Shown here piece by piece: positions 26,509 through 36,696 of a stretch of 61,359 bases of DNA. Made by a program: the position numbers and the translations under genes. The DNA is taken from the NCBI GenBank assembly GCA_910574805.1, contig CAJTCV010000023.1, positions 1 to 61,359 of the forward strand, in the 5' to 3' direction. Every line of letters begins with the position of its first letter. Position 1 is the first letter of the stretch. The DNA comes from Lachnospiraceae bacterium (GTDB lineage Bacteria > Bacillota > Clostridia > Lachnospirales > Lachnospiraceae). Below the pieces are notes generated by a model. It worked only from the letters and a program-made list of their open reading frames with translations, was not told where the DNA came from and searched no databases.

Positions 26509-27558
26509 TTAGTACCTGTAAAATATCTCTATTCTTTCAATCTCATCTACCAACCGTTCACACCCTTTCCCATCCACCATATTCTGCATATATATGGAAT
26601 GCTTTATGCGTAAATCAACATCATTATAAAAATCTGTAATATACCCCATGATATTTTTAATGCATTGTCCCATATTATTTCTCACATCTCCAGCATAAGG
26701 TATTAACCCCATATCAGATACCTTCTTTGCAATTGGTATCTGATTATCTGCCAGCGTGTACATAATAGATGGCAATCCACAGGCACATAATTCATAAGTT
26801 GTCACGCCGCCAGCAGTAATTGCCAGATCACATTCTTTCATATAGGCAGACATATTATGGATTCCACATAGGAAATGAATGTTTTTTATAGCACTCCAAT
26901 GTTGTATCAGCTTGTTTTTATTAGGATTAAATCTCCCGATTATCACATAAATGTCAACATTTGCAAACCATGTTTGTTTACTGAATGCTTCCAGCAGATT
27001 CCCAATTACATTGTAATTATCGGTGCCGCCAGAAGTGATCAATATCTTGCACACATTCTTTGAAATTGTCCGCTTCACATTCTGAAACTCTTCTCTCAAT
27101 GGAATATACTTACATCCCAAAAGGAACCTTGTATTCAGAACAGATTTTTTATATCTTGAAGGATAATCTAAATCTGCTGCATAAATATTATAATTAACCA
27201 ATAAGTCTACCGGATATATAAAACGATTCAGGTCATCAATATATATTGTTTTTGTATATTTTCCAAGTGCTTGTAGATAAAATTCTGTTACAAAATAAGA
27301 ATCAATCAATAACGCCGGAATAGTATTAGTTTTTATTATTGAAATAAGGGAAGGTATCTCTTTTTCCAGGCAATCCCAGTCAGAATCCAGACAAATTGCA
27401 GAAAAACCACGTTCTTCAATCATAGTCCGAGAATGGTCATCTGCAATAATGAAAGTCACTTGCCGCCCACGTCTGTGAAATTCTGCAGCAATCGAAAGAC
27501 ACCGCATCACATGTCCAGTGCCAATCTTTTCGTTGGCATCCGCCCGGATATAATACAT
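26509..27558 (-). CDS. pseG: PseG/SpsG-like UDP-sugar hydrolase
   Basis: 349 aa GT-B-like hydrolase. The start MYYIRADANEKIGTGHVMRC is the PseG/SpsG signature, with the catalytic-type His in the GTGH segment. ITSGGTDNYNVI and CDLAITAGGVTTYELCACG are the UDP-binding parts. It removes UDP from a 2,4-diacetamido-2,4,6-trideoxy sugar before condensation with phosphoenolpyruvate. It is the last gene of the leftward nonulosonate cluster; pseH and pseI precede it. Confidence 0.88.
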   Translation of the reverse strand: MYYIRADANEKIGTGHVMRCLSIAAEFHRRGRQVTFIIADDHSRTMIEERGFSAICLDSDWDCLEKEIPSLISIIKTNTIPALLIDSYFVTEFYLQALGKYTKTIYIDDLNRFIYPVDLLVNYNIYAADLDYPSRYKKSVLNTRFLLGCKYIPLREEFQNVKRTISKNVCKILITSGGTDNYNVIGNLLEAFSKQTWFANVDIYVIIGRFNPNKNKLIQHWSAIKNIHFLCGIHNMSAYMKECDLAITAGGVTTYELCACGLPSIMYTLADNQIPIAKKVSDMGLIPYAGDVRNNMGQCIKNIMGYITDFYNDVDLRIKHSIYMQNMVDGKGCERLVDEIERIEIFYRY

Positions 27559-27608
27559 CTCATCCTTCTCCTTAACATTAATTTATCTGTTTTCTCTTTA
27601 TACCATCA

Positions 27609-28082
27609 TCACTTACCAGTAACACGCTGCCTGACACATTTTCTATAACAAAAAATAGTATCCAGTTTTTCAGCCTTGTATCCCAGCTCTTCAAAAATCT
27701 TTTGAGAAGCAATATTTTTCTGTAGAACCTCTCCATAACTGTATACGCAAGATTGAAAGTCCTCCAGTATTGCATTATTTAGCAATTCCAATAAAATTTT
27801 CCCATATCCGCAGCCACGACGTTGCGGAATAACACTATAGCTGATCCTGCAGCCATCCTGAATCCTTTCCAAACGTCCCTGACCAATTGGTTTCTCTTCT
27901 TCCATTAAAATATATTGACAACGTGTTTCTGAACATAATACAGCATTTAACCATTGTATATGTTCTTCATAAGTAATTTCTTTTGAATTCAACGAATTTT
28001 TTCTGCATTCACGATCGTTTACCAATTCAAACAAAAACATTGCATCATCTTTTGTTGCATAACGTAAAAATACCTTTTTCAT
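27609..28082 (-). CDS. pseH: PseH-like GNAT N-acetyltransferase
   Basis: 157 aa GNAT fold. RYATKDDAMFLFELVND begins the domain and VIPQRRGCGYGKILL is the acetyl-CoA-binding Q/R-x-x-G-x-G/A loop. It should acetylate the 4-amino group of the UDP-sugar made by PseC. It lies 4 bp after pseI, as expected for an operon. Confidence 0.84.
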   Translation of the reverse strand: MKKVFLRYATKDDAMFLFELVNDRECRKNSLNSKEITYEEHIQWLNAVLCSETRCQYILMEEEKPIGQGRLERIQDGCRISYSVIPQRRGCGYGKILLELLNNAILEDFQSCVYSYGEVLQKNIASQKIFEELGYKAEKLDTIFCYRKCVRQRVTGK

Positions 28083-28086
28083 ATTT

Positions 28087-29118
28087 TTATACCTCTAATT
28101 TGTCATATGATAAAGGCTCTCCATAAGAAATATGTTTTTTTGCCACCATACCCAGAACATTTTTATATTCTTTAGGCTTTAACCCATATCCAGGTCTAAT
28201 AACGCGAGTATTCTTTTCCGTTATGGTTTCTCCCTTTTCTATATCTTCAACTGCAAAAATGGATCTTCGAAAAATAATGCTGTTTTTTTCCTGGTCAGAA
28301 GGTCCGTAATTTACAGTACCAATCGCCCGTTCAGCCGCCCTGACATCCTGGACCATTTGCTGAAATTCAGTCGGCTCCATGGAAAATGACGCATCTGGAT
28401 TTTTTATATCACGGTTCAAACAGAAGTGCTTTTCAATTACTCTGGCTCCTAACGCCACCGCTGTCACTGCAGCTACAGATCCCATTGAATGATCTGACAA
28501 TCCAACAGGAAGTCCAAAATACTTTTTCATATCCTGTATGGTCAAAAGATTCATCTCATCAGAAACTGCTGGATATGCACTGGAACAACGCAACAGCACA
28601 ACCTTGTCATTTTCCTGTGCTTTGATTGCAGAAACTGCTTCTTCAATCTCTTCTTTCGTTCCCATCCCTGTAGATAAAATAATGGGTTTTCCTTTGGAAG
28701 CAACGTATTCTATTAAAGGAATGTCAACTAATTCAAATGAAGCTATTTTATAAAATTCAACTCCTAAATCCTCAAGAAAATCAACTGAAGTTTTATCAAA
28801 CGGTGTTGACAAAAAATCCAGTTCGAGTTCTTCAGCTTGTTGCTTCAATTCTTCCTCCCATTCCCATGGGGTGTAAGCTTTTTCATAAAGATGATATAAG
28901 TTTTCACCATCCCATGTTCCACCATCAATTTGAAAATACTTATTTGTACAATCAATAGTCATCGTGTCTGGCGTGTATGTCTGAATTTTGATACAATCAG
29001 CACCTGCTTCTTTTGCAGCACCAATTATTTTTTTTGCATTTTCCAGACAGCCAGCATGATTCGCGGACATTTCTGCAATAATATAAGTTTGTTTAAGTTC
29101 TTTTAAGTTGAATTTCAT
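28087..29118 (-). CDS. pseI: PseI-like nonulosonate synthase (NeuB family)
   Basis: 343 aa. The TIM-barrel NeuB domain has MSANHAGCLENAKKII and ADCIKIQTYTPDTMTID; the C-terminal 60 residues are an SAF (antifreeze-like) domain (RRSIFAVEDIEKGETIT and VIRPGYGLKP). It condenses phosphoenolpyruvate with the free 2,4-diacetamido sugar. KIQTYTPDTMT fits PseI better than the Neu5Ac synthases, but whether the product is pseudaminic or legionaminic acid cannot be settled by reading. Confidence 0.88.
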   Translation of the reverse strand: MKFNLKELKQTYIIAEMSANHAGCLENAKKIIGAAKEAGADCIKIQTYTPDTMTIDCTNKYFQIDGGTWDGENLYHLYEKAYTPWEWEEELKQQAEELELDFLSTPFDKTSVDFLEDLGVEFYKIASFELVDIPLIEYVASKGKPIILSTGMGTKEEIEEAVSAIKAQENDKVVLLRCSSAYPAVSDEMNLLTIQDMKKYFGLPVGLSDHSMGSVAAVTAVALGARVIEKHFCLNRDIKNPDASFSMEPTEFQQMVQDVRAAERAIGTVNYGPSDQEKNSIIFRRSIFAVEDIEKGETITEKNTRVIRPGYGLKPKEYKNVLGMVAKKHISYGEPLSYDKLEV

Positions 29119-30432
29119 TTAATTAAGCCTTTCAAAACCCGCATGACATACAGGCCCCTTCAAATAATCAATAATACTTTCACCTTTACTGTTGATGACA
29201 GAAATTTTCTCAAAAACAGTCTCGCAGGCCTTCAAATATTTGTCAACAATCGCATCTGTATGTGCCAACGATACATATAATCCGGTGCCAGCCAAAAATC
29301 CCTGCTCTAACATCTCCTGCGTAAAGTATGTCTTATATGCCAGTGAATTCTCATATTGAAATTCAAAATGACTTAATGCATAAATTCCGCTTATATGAAT
29401 CCTGACTCCCCGTTTATCTGCAATTTCTTTCCAAGCGTTTTGTACTTTTTTTCCTGTAAATGTCTGATGTTCACTGACATTATATTTCTGATAACAGTCA
29501 ATGGATGTGATCGTGGCAGCAAATGCAATTCTCTCTGTCCAAAAAGTACTGCTGATAAACGTATCCTGTGCAGCTTCCATTATTTCTTTTACACCTATAA
29601 TTGCAGATACCGGATATCCATTGGTCATTGCCTTTGCGAAAACTGCCAGGTCAGGATTTACTCCCAGTTTTAGATGGCTTCCTCCTGCACATAGACGAAA
29701 CCCGGCAGTAATCTCATCAAAAATCAGTACAATACCTTTTTCTTCTGTAGTTCTTCTGATTTCTTCTAAATATCCAGGCTCTGGATAATCGTTGCGAATG
29801 GGCTCCATTATGACAGCCGCTATCTGCCCGTCATTTTTCTCTATCAACTGTCTGAATTCTTCAATATTGTTATAATGAAAAATCAAGTTAGTTCCCGCCA
29901 GTCCTTTTGGCACGCCTACCGGACTTAAACCTTTTAAATGGACGTCTGCTAAAGGGTCCCCTTTCACCAGATTTGCCGAAAGGTACCAGTCGTGCCACCC
30001 ATGATAGCCGCACACTAATACAATATCTTTTTTTGTATGAGCTCTGGCAATACGCGTCGCCAGGGACATTGCTTCACCACCTGCTTTTGCGTAGCGAACC
30101 ATATCTGCCCATGGATGCAGTTCCAGAAGTTTTTCCGCCAGTTCTACTTCTTCCGGCGCATTTAATGTACACATCCCTCCATGATCGATTGCTGCTTTGG
30201 CCACACAGTCGACTTCATCAAAAGCATAACCAAGCACGTTTGCACCTACACCCATAATGCTCATGTCATAATAGTGATTTCCATCCAGATCCCAGACCTC
30301 GCAGCCTTTCGCTTTACTGTAGTAGGCTGGCCATAAATCTGGAAGCCACATCTCTGGTCTTTTGCTAAGAAGCTGTGTGCCTCCTGGAATAATCTTTTTT
30401 GCCCTGTTATAAAGTTCTTGTCCTTGTCCCAT
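29119..30432 (-). CDS. Class III aminotransferase (GSA-aminomutase-like)
   Basis: About 437 aa PLP enzyme resembling glutamate-1-semialdehyde aminomutase. RYAKAGGEAMSLATRIARAH, VLVCGYHGWHDWYL and LIFDEITAGFRLC are the cofactor and substrate motifs; the PLP lysine is in VFAKAMTNGYPVSA. The start at 30432 (MGQGQELYNRAKK) follows AGAGGTG; an upstream ATG at 30474 would overlap the next gene. It forms a trio with the SpsF-like and aldo/keto reductase genes. Such trios accompany nonulosonate pathways, where they may modify an amino group or side chain. Exact reaction unknown. Confidence 0.83.
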   Translation of the reverse strand: MGQGQELYNRAKKIIPGGTQLLSKRPEMWLPDLWPAYYSKAKGCEVWDLDGNHYYDMSIMGVGANVLGYAFDEVDCVAKAAIDHGGMCTLNAPEEVELAEKLLELHPWADMVRYAKAGGEAMSLATRIARAHTKKDIVLVCGYHGWHDWYLSANLVKGDPLADVHLKGLSPVGVPKGLAGTNLIFHYNNIEEFRQLIEKNDGQIAAVIMEPIRNDYPEPGYLEEIRRTTEEKGIVLIFDEITAGFRLCAGGSHLKLGVNPDLAVFAKAMTNGYPVSAIIGVKEIMEAAQDTFISSTFWTERIAFAATITSIDCYQKYNVSEHQTFTGKKVQNAWKEIADKRGVRIHISGIYALSHFEFQYENSLAYKTYFTQEMLEQGFLAGTGLYVSLAHTDAIVDKYLKACETVFEKISVINSKGESIIDYLKGPVCHAGFERLN

Positions 30433-30445
30433 TTTATTGCACCTC

Positions 30446-31216
30446 TTATTCGTCTGGTTGTACCACGCTGTCATTTGCTATAGATTTTAAAAGCCCTTCA
30501 TTCCTTGCATACCTGGCATTCAGTTTCTCCAGTTCCGGATTTTGCGCCAAAAATTCTAAAATATCTTCCGTCACAAAGTCTTCTTTCTCTTGAGCTGCAA
30601 AATGCTGATAGATTGCACTGATCAATTCATAATCTTCATCTTCATCCAAAGTCCATCTTTTTGTCCCAATTCCCTGTATTGGGCATTCCAGATTTTGTAT
30701 ATGAAACTGATCGGAATGATTTTTTATATACATTGTCACATGTTCACGTTCTGATTTCAGTTTTGCTTCCTGCCAGCTTTTTTTCAATATGGGAAATTTT
30801 ATTATCTCAATATCTTCACCATCTGGAAAACTTTCCGTTAGCTCCGCCATATAATCTGTATCTGGTTCCATCTGCTCAATAGCCATATCCAGATACCGCC
30901 AGTCAAACAATGGACAGTCTGCAGTAATTCTCACCACATACTCCGGCTGTAACAATTTGGCAGCCTGATAGTATCTGTCCAGTACATCTTCTTCGGAGCC
31001 AACAAAGACTCTCACACCCAGCTCTGTGCAAAGTTTTATCAGCGGCAGATTATTCCTTTCAATGGAAGTGATTACCATTACCTCATCAATATGTCTGCTT
31101 CGCTGTACCCGTTCAATTACCCATTGCAGATCTGTTTTTCCTGATAGTTCTTTCAGCACTTTATTAGGCAATCTTGATGAACCGCATCTTGCCTGAATCA
31201 TTGCCACATATTTCAC
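30446..31216 (-). CDS. SpsF-like cytidylyltransferase
   Basis: About 256 aa. The start VKYVAMIQARCGSSRLPNKVL is the SpsF signature, a nucleotidyltransferase related to CMP-sialate synthases. RITADCPLFDWRYLD is the second conserved segment. I prefer the GTG at 31216, which follows GGAAGGTGAT, over the ATG at 31231. No PseF-type CMP-pseudaminate synthase is present in this cluster, so this enzyme probably activates the nonulosonate with CTP, as proposed for the spore-coat sps genes of Bacillus. Confidence 0.82.
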   Translation of the reverse strand: MKYVAMIQARCGSSRLPNKVLKELSGKTDLQWVIERVQRSRHIDEVMVITSIERNNLPLIKLCTELGVRVFVGSEEDVLDRYYQAAKLLQPEYVVRITADCPLFDWRYLDMAIEQMEPDTDYMAELTESFPDGEDIEIIKFPILKKSWQEAKLKSEREHVTMYIKNHSDQFHIQNLECPIQGIGTKRWTLDEDEDYELISAIYQHFAAQEKEDFVTEDILEFLAQNPELEKLNARYARNEGLLKSIANDSVVQPDE

Positions 31217-31220
31217 ATTA

Positions 31221-32138
31221 TCACCTTCCATTTTTCTTTTGACTGCCTGCCCATAAGCTGGGAAATATTATATTTTTATCAATATTGACAAATGTTTCTT
31301 TTAATTCTTTCACAAGCTCCTCTGGAATGTTATGATTTTGATAGATATTTATATACTGCAATAATTGTTCTTTACTATCTACGCCAAAAACGAGATAATC
31401 TATTTTTTGTTCGTTCGTAACAAAATGGATCAGTACATCCATTTTGTCTGCAGAATACTCGTTAAGTAATTCATCAAATCTTTCCAAATAAGGCAGTGCA
31501 TGTTTTAAATATTTTGGTATGCACTTTCTGTCCATCATGAATAATCCTTGCAGAAAAGCACTTCTTGTAAACACTGTAGCGCCAACACTTTTTGCCTTCT
31601 GGATAAAGCCTTCCTGTGTGCCTCTTTGATCCATAACGCTATATGGCAATTGAACATAGTCAAATCCCTCTGTTCTTAACGCCGCATACCCTTCCTGCAG
31701 ATCATAAATGGAAATGCCCGCATGATTTATCAGTTTTTCTGCTTTTAGCCTGTCTAAAGCATTCACAATATCTGAATTGTAAATATCCTGTGGAGAATGC
31801 AATAAGTATCCATCCAGGCACTGTACATGTAATCGCTCCAGTGTATCTTCAAGTTCCTTCCGCACTATGCTGTAAGCATCTTTCCTGTTTTCTTCAATTA
31901 CATTGCAGGAAAGTTTGGAAATAATCCGCAGTGAATCCACATGAGTTCTTGTTTCAAAATACCTTCCAAGCAGTTCTTCAGCTGTACCATATGCATGGGC
32001 TGTGTCTATTGTGTGAATACCATTTTCAATCGCAGTATCCAGCATCTCAAATACCTTTTCTTCCGTCGGTTGGCCCAAGCTATTATTGATTCCATAATTC
32101 ATACCAAATTGAACGGTTCCCAGGCAAAGCTCCGCCAT
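31221..32138 (-). CDS. Aldo/keto reductase
   Basis: About 305 aa TIM-barrel oxidoreductase. The N-terminus AELCLGTVQFGMNYGINN, the catalytic-type IDTAHAYGTAEELLG (Asp and Tyr) and DGYLLHSPQDIY are typical. The start at 32138 follows AGGTGGGATTT; the longer frame from 32159 would overlap the next gene. It is part of the SpsF/aminotransferase/reductase trio and probably reduces a keto group in a side branch of nonulosonate synthesis. Confidence 0.82.
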   Translation of the reverse strand: MAELCLGTVQFGMNYGINNSLGQPTEEKVFEMLDTAIENGIHTIDTAHAYGTAEELLGRYFETRTHVDSLRIISKLSCNVIEENRKDAYSIVRKELEDTLERLHVQCLDGYLLHSPQDIYNSDIVNALDRLKAEKLINHAGISIYDLQEGYAALRTEGFDYVQLPYSVMDQRGTQEGFIQKAKSVGATVFTRSAFLQGLFMMDRKCIPKYLKHALPYLERFDELLNEYSADKMDVLIHFVTNEQKIDYLVFGVDSKEQLLQYINIYQNHNIPEELVKELKETFVNIDKNIIFPSLWAGSQKKNGR

Positions 32139-32155
32139 AAATCCCACCTCAGCTA

Positions 32156-32833
32156 TCATCCATTAAAATAATTTATTGATATTTTTCTGAATTTATTATC
32201 CGAAAGCGATTTGATCGTCAAATCAGGACTGCTTCCAAAAACAATCGTTCCAGATGGTATATCCTGATCTTTAATATAGGTATTGGCTGATATAACAACC
32301 TTGTCCCCAATCATGCAATTTCCTAAAACCTTAGAACCGGACATCATATAAACATGTTCACCAAACTTGGGATATCTTCCTTTGTTGTTCCCCACAGTGC
32401 ATCCCTGCATAAAAACAAAATAATTATTATATGCAGCTCTCCCTAATACACTTCCCTGCGGATGTTCGCAAAAATAAATATGCGGCAAGTCAATCTCATA
32501 AAAAAGATCTGCAGATGAAATAATCTTGCTTATTCCATATATTCTGTCACATAAACTGCGGTTACTGGAATTCTCTTTATATAATGTATGTGCTGTCTCA
32601 TATAGGAACATTGTGTATTGACATGTATGCAATCCATCAAACACAGCCCCTTCATGAGAACAATAATATTTATTGGAAATATTATTAAAGCAATATTCCA
32701 ACCGTGAGAAGACCCTTTCTGTCACACTCAAAATAGACTGACCTTCACTGTCATTGATAAAATAGAGGTTATTCAATTGCTTTATTAATAACTGCGAGAC
32801 TTCTGTCGCCTCCATATTTTTAAAATTCATCAA
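32156..32833 (-). CDS. Serine-acetyltransferase-like hexapeptide acyltransferase
   Basis: 225 aa. An N-terminal helical part (1-130) is followed by a left-handed beta-helix: EHPQGSVLGRAAYNNYFVFM and GCTVGNNKGRYPKFGEHVYM, then GDKVVISANTYIKDQDIPSG. Helical head plus beta-helix is the CysE layout. In a polysaccharide operon the target is more likely a sugar than serine. It lies between the reductase and pseC. Confidence 0.75.
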   Translation of the reverse strand: MMNFKNMEATEVSQLLIKQLNNLYFINDSEGQSILSVTERVFSRLEYCFNNISNKYYCSHEGAVFDGLHTCQYTMFLYETAHTLYKENSSNRSLCDRIYGISKIISSADLFYEIDLPHIYFCEHPQGSVLGRAAYNNYFVFMQGCTVGNNKGRYPKFGEHVYMMSGSKVLGNCMIGDKVVISANTYIKDQDIPSGTIVFGSSPDLTIKSLSDNKFRKISINYFNG

Positions 32834-32843
32834 TGCTATCCAC

Positions 32844-34037
32844 TCATTTCCTAAAATATGCCAGTACCTTTTTTACTGCCAAAATAACCTTTTTAACGTC
32901 TTCATCTGTCATATGATAATATAGAGGTATCGTAATCAGCCTCTCATACAACTGCTCCGCATTCGGGCACAGCCCCTTTTCGTATCCTGATTTTTGATAA
33001 TACGGAAAATAATACACGGGAATATAGTGTACATTGCATCCAATATTTTCAGCCATTAACGCATTATAGATCTCTGATCTTCCTGCGTTGAGCATCTCTA
33101 GATTCAGCTGCAGCAAATACAGATGCCTAACCGTATCAGATTGTGGTATTTCTTTCTGTACAATAATTTCCGACATTTCTTCAAATGCTTTATTATACAT
33201 TGTGACAATTTCTTTTCTCCTCTTTGCAAAAATATCCAGTTTAGCTAACTGGCTGATCAGCAAAGATGCCTGAATATCCGTCATCCGATAATTCAAGCCT
33301 AATCCAATCTGTTCGTAATACCAGCCACCCTCCGATACATTCTCCAGCCATTCTTCATTCCGGGTAATTCCATGCGCACGAAAGAGCTGCAATTTTTTAT
33401 AAAATTTGTCATTACTGGTCATGATAGCCCCGCCTTCGCCTGCTGTGACAGTCTTCACCGGATGGAAACTGAAGGTTGTCATATCCGCAATTGACCCGAC
33501 AGGAACACCCTTATACTTCGTACCTATTGAATGGGCCCCATCTTCTATTAACGTAAGATCATATCTTTTACATATATCTTTTATGGCATCTAATTCAACC
33601 GCCTGTCCGGTAAAATCCACAGCAACAATTGCTTTGGTTCGATTGCTGATTTTCTTTTCTATTTCCTGGGGATCAATATTATAAGTACTCGGATTAATGT
33701 CAGCAAAAACAGGTCTTGCCCCACAATATAATACGCAATTCGCAGATGCAGCAAATGTGAGAGGTGTAGTAATCACCTCATCTCCTTTCTGTATTCCTGC
33801 TGCATAGCACGCGGCATGAAGAGCAGCAGTTCCATTGCTCACCAGCACTGTATGCTTGGCGCCAGTAATCTCACACAATTTCTTTTCGGCTTCTTCTAAC
33901 TTAGGTCCACATGTTAGAAAGTCTCCTTTCAACACTTCTACAACCGCCTGAACATCTGATTCATCAATGTACTGATGACCATATCCGATTTTTTTGTCAA
34001 AGATTGGTTTCCCACCAAACAGAGCTAATTTTTCCAT
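32844..34037 (-). CDS. pseC: PseC-like UDP-sugar aminotransferase (DegT/DnrJ/EryC1)
   Basis: 397 aa. The PLP lysine lies in TTFSFHPVKTVTAGEGGA and the start GYGHQYIDESDVQAVVEVLK matches the family. The PLP-aspartate is in LTLIEDGAHSIGTKY. It aminates the 4-keto product of PseB using glutamate. The N-terminal KLALFGGKPIFD is typical of PseC and its homologues. It lies between the acyltransferase and the Wzy-like gene. Confidence 0.89.
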   Translation of the reverse strand: MEKLALFGGKPIFDKKIGYGHQYIDESDVQAVVEVLKGDFLTCGPKLEEAEKKLCEITGAKHTVLVSNGTAALHAACYAAGIQKGDEVITTPLTFAASANCVLYCGARPVFADINPSTYNIDPQEIEKKISNRTKAIVAVDFTGQAVELDAIKDICKRYDLTLIEDGAHSIGTKYKGVPVGSIADMTTFSFHPVKTVTAGEGGAIMTSNDKFYKKLQLFRAHGITRNEEWLENVSEGGWYYEQIGLGLNYRMTDIQASLLISQLAKLDIFAKRRKEIVTMYNKAFEEMSEIIVQKEIPQSDTVRHLYLLQLNLEMLNAGRSEIYNALMAENIGCNVHYIPVYYFPYYQKSGYEKGLCPNAEQLYERLITIPLYYHMTDEDVKKVILAVKKVLAYFRK

Positions 34038-34039
34038 TA

Positions 34040-35344
34040 TTATGATTTTCCTTCCTGATATTTTTTGATATGATTATTAGGTTTACACCATGTCATTCTC
34101 AAGCAAAACGGAGTCAATAATATTGCAAATAATATAGTGTAATCAATTCTTCCCACATAAAAATAATAAACCGGAGCAAAAAAGCATATTACCCGCAAAG
34201 CAGGATAGATAGTGTTACAAATTCTGTTTCTGTCATTGTAATACTCAACCCTGGCAAAAATTGCACCTATCAAATATGCTATAACTGGTGAAAGAAATAT
34301 ACCAAAATCAGCAACTAAAATATAACCAAAACCAGAGTAGCGCCCAGAAGCTAGTGTTCCAAGAACTCCTGTGTAACTGTACCCTGTAGGAAAAAGGGTG
34401 CCCAATATTTGCAGAACTGATCTAAATGTTATTTGTCCCAATAGCACTCGCTCTGGAAACGCGTTGGCACAGGAATAAGCAAATACATAAGGAGCCTCTC
34501 CCAAATATGTAGATAAATAAAATAAAAAACTGATTTTACCTGCAGTTATTTCATATAATTGCCTCCAAAATGGTTTGACCACCATATCTCCTGCAATATA
34601 CATTTTCCGCTCCAGTGCCGTATAATATATTGAACGCGAAGAAAACAAGTATAGAAAAATAACAAATAGCCCCAGACCAAATATAATTATAAATATTTTC
34701 GTATTTTTACTTACAGATGTCTTATCATCCACCTTTTTCCAATATAAGCTTTTAACTGAAAAAAACAGCAAAAACTCTACTGCAATTGTAAATCTGGCTC
34801 CCATTAACAGATATCTCAATCCTGGCAAAAAAAGACATACTGAAGACAATTTTTTTAGCTTTTTATCTTTCAAGTTCTCTGCACAAGATACAATCAGAAA
34901 AGAAGAATCACCCCCAATCTGCATCAATAATAATGTAAATTTTTCCAGTGCGGTTCTTCCACTAGAAGCAAAACTATCTGCTGTATATGCACCAAATGAA
35001 AATATACCATATAATTTTTGATACAAATATAAAAAATAAACAAAGCAAGAAATCGAAACAAAATTTAAAATATAGATAATAATAATACCTTGCTTTGTTA
35101 GTTCAAAAACAGCTGTTTTTTTTGCAATCTGTTTTTTAGAGATTATGTTATCCATTTTTGACTTAAGTCCCATAAAGAATAACAATTCATATATCCAAAA
35201 CAGGGCAAAATATGGATAACTGTAAATTTTATATTTATATACTCCCCCTATTGAAAAAAAAGCAAAAAACAATGCAGAGTATAAAAAAATATTAGCGAGT
35301 CGACTTTTTTTATTTACCTTAAATGGTGGGATACATATTTTCAT
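34040..35344 (-). CDS. Wzy-type oligosaccharide repeat-unit polymerase
   Basis: 434 aa with about twelve transmembrane segments. A long loop near residues 230-310 carries YYTALERKMYIAGDMVVKPF, and a shorter one carries GYILVADFG. It resembles the oligosaccharide repeat-unit polymerase group by topology. The gene is very AT-rich. The call rests on hydrophobic profile and on its place beside a flippase and transferases. Confidence 0.7.
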   Translation of the reverse strand: MKICIPPFKVNKKSRLANIFLYSALFFAFFSIGGVYKYKIYSYPYFALFWIYELLFFMGLKSKMDNIISKKQIAKKTAVFELTKQGIIIIYILNFVSISCFVYFLYLYQKLYGIFSFGAYTADSFASSGRTALEKFTLLLMQIGGDSSFLIVSCAENLKDKKLKKLSSVCLFLPGLRYLLMGARFTIAVEFLLFFSVKSLYWKKVDDKTSVSKNTKIFIIIFGLGLFVIFLYLFSSRSIYYTALERKMYIAGDMVVKPFWRQLYEITAGKISFLFYLSTYLGEAPYVFAYSCANAFPERVLLGQITFRSVLQILGTLFPTGYSYTGVLGTLASGRYSGFGYILVADFGIFLSPVIAYLIGAIFARVEYYNDRNRICNTIYPALRVICFFAPVYYFYVGRIDYTILFAILLTPFCLRMTWCKPNNHIKKYQEGKS

Positions 35345-35355
35345 TTACAATTTTA

Positions 35356-36666
35356 TCACTCCGCATATCTCAAATATTGTTTAATCCCATAAACTATTTG
35401 ATCAGGATTACTGTTTGGAATTCCATTACGACTGTTCACGAAATCTGATTCAAATACTGCCTCAAGCAACGGTCTTATAAAGTCCTCATTCCGAAATGGA
35501 ACTATTGGAAGCTTTAATGATTCAGCTGTTATTCTATCCACATAAAAAGCATTCGGATGAAATTTATAATAATAATTATCACTTATAATCAAAACTCTTT
35601 TATGCCTCATTAATGCTTCAATTCCAACAGTACCGTTGTCCGTAACCAGAGTTTTCACTCTTTGAAGCAATTCATTACTTCTATCCATTGGATGCAGCAG
35701 AATTACATTCTCTACTGAGTTAAGATCATCGTAAAATGAAAGCTCCCTCTTTCCATACATCGCAGGATGTTCTTTGATAATAAAAGTAATACCTCGATCA
35801 GATCTTTCTATGAGGTCCAAGATGAATTTTCTATAGTTTGTCTCCTCAACATTTGGGCACCAATAGTCTGTTGTAGCTTCCGGAATAAGATGCAACGGCA
35901 AATAAACTGTTTTTTCAGGGTCAAACTGAATTTCATTTAGTCTCAAAAAACAGTCATCAAAATTTTTATTGTAAAATATTTTAAGGGGTTTATGACGAAG
36001 GTAAAACATATTATAGTGGTAATTCCACGGGTCTTTTTCTATTACCTTTCTAATTGGATAATATATGTTCTCAATTAATTTTCGTCTTATATAATATTTA
36101 TAAATAAATTTATGATTTCTTTTTACATTTTTCGTCTCGCTGTCAGGAAGAAATTTAATATCTGTTAGTTTATGAACCCAGTAGCTCGCTTCTTCATGTG
36201 TAACAGCCCTCCCAATGGAATGGTATTCACCCCGGGTACTGATCCGTGCATGTTTAGTGATAAAAGTCCCTATAAAAGCAATCGTTTTAACACCATGCAT
36301 TCTGGCGATTCTATCAATTATATCCAGTGTATAGCAGTCTACAGGAAAAATTACCGCATAATCAAATTGGAATTCGGAAAAAATCTCATCTATGCCATTC
36401 CAGTATCGGAGTGCCTGCTTGTATGCCTGTTTTTTATCCAAGAGACGAAGGGTACGGCAACGAGCAAGTATATCATCCGCTTCTTCTTCAAAATCAGCAT
36501 TAGGATGTTCATAATCAGAATTATACAAAAAGCTCCCTGCCCAGATATCCGCCAGACCTTTAAAATCGGAAAAAGAGATTATCTCCGGATAGTCAAATGC
36601 TTTATTAATTACTTCATAAAAGAATTTTTTGGATTTTGGACGAATATAAGAAAATATTTTCATCAT
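35356..36666 (-). CDS. GT-B-like capsule glycosyltransferase (KpsS/KpsC-like C-terminus)
   Basis: 436 aa, soluble. The second half has FIIKEHPAMYG and VTDNGTVGIEALMRHKRVLI, the pattern of CMP-ulosonate-using capsule transferases of the KpsS type (K-x-H-P, then D-N-G-x-x-G-x-E-A). The N-terminal half is a Rossmann-like region with no obvious family. Beside a CMP-nonulosonate pathway, a nonulosonate transferase is the most sensible guess. It follows pseB directly. Confidence 0.6.
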   Translation of the reverse strand: MMKIFSYIRPKSKKFFYEVINKAFDYPEIISFSDFKGLADIWAGSFLYNSDYEHPNADFEEEADDILARCRTLRLLDKKQAYKQALRYWNGIDEIFSEFQFDYAVIFPVDCYTLDIIDRIARMHGVKTIAFIGTFITKHARISTRGEYHSIGRAVTHEEASYWVHKLTDIKFLPDSETKNVKRNHKFIYKYYIRRKLIENIYYPIRKVIEKDPWNYHYNMFYLRHKPLKIFYNKNFDDCFLRLNEIQFDPEKTVYLPLHLIPEATTDYWCPNVEETNYRKFILDLIERSDRGITFIIKEHPAMYGKRELSFYDDLNSVENVILLHPMDRSNELLQRVKTLVTDNGTVGIEALMRHKRVLIISDNYYYKFHPNAFYVDRITAESLKLPIVPFRNEDFIRPLLEAVFESDFVNSRNGIPNSNPDQIVYGIKQYLRYAE

Positions 36667-36696
36667 ATTTCTCCCACATATAATTCCATTTCATAA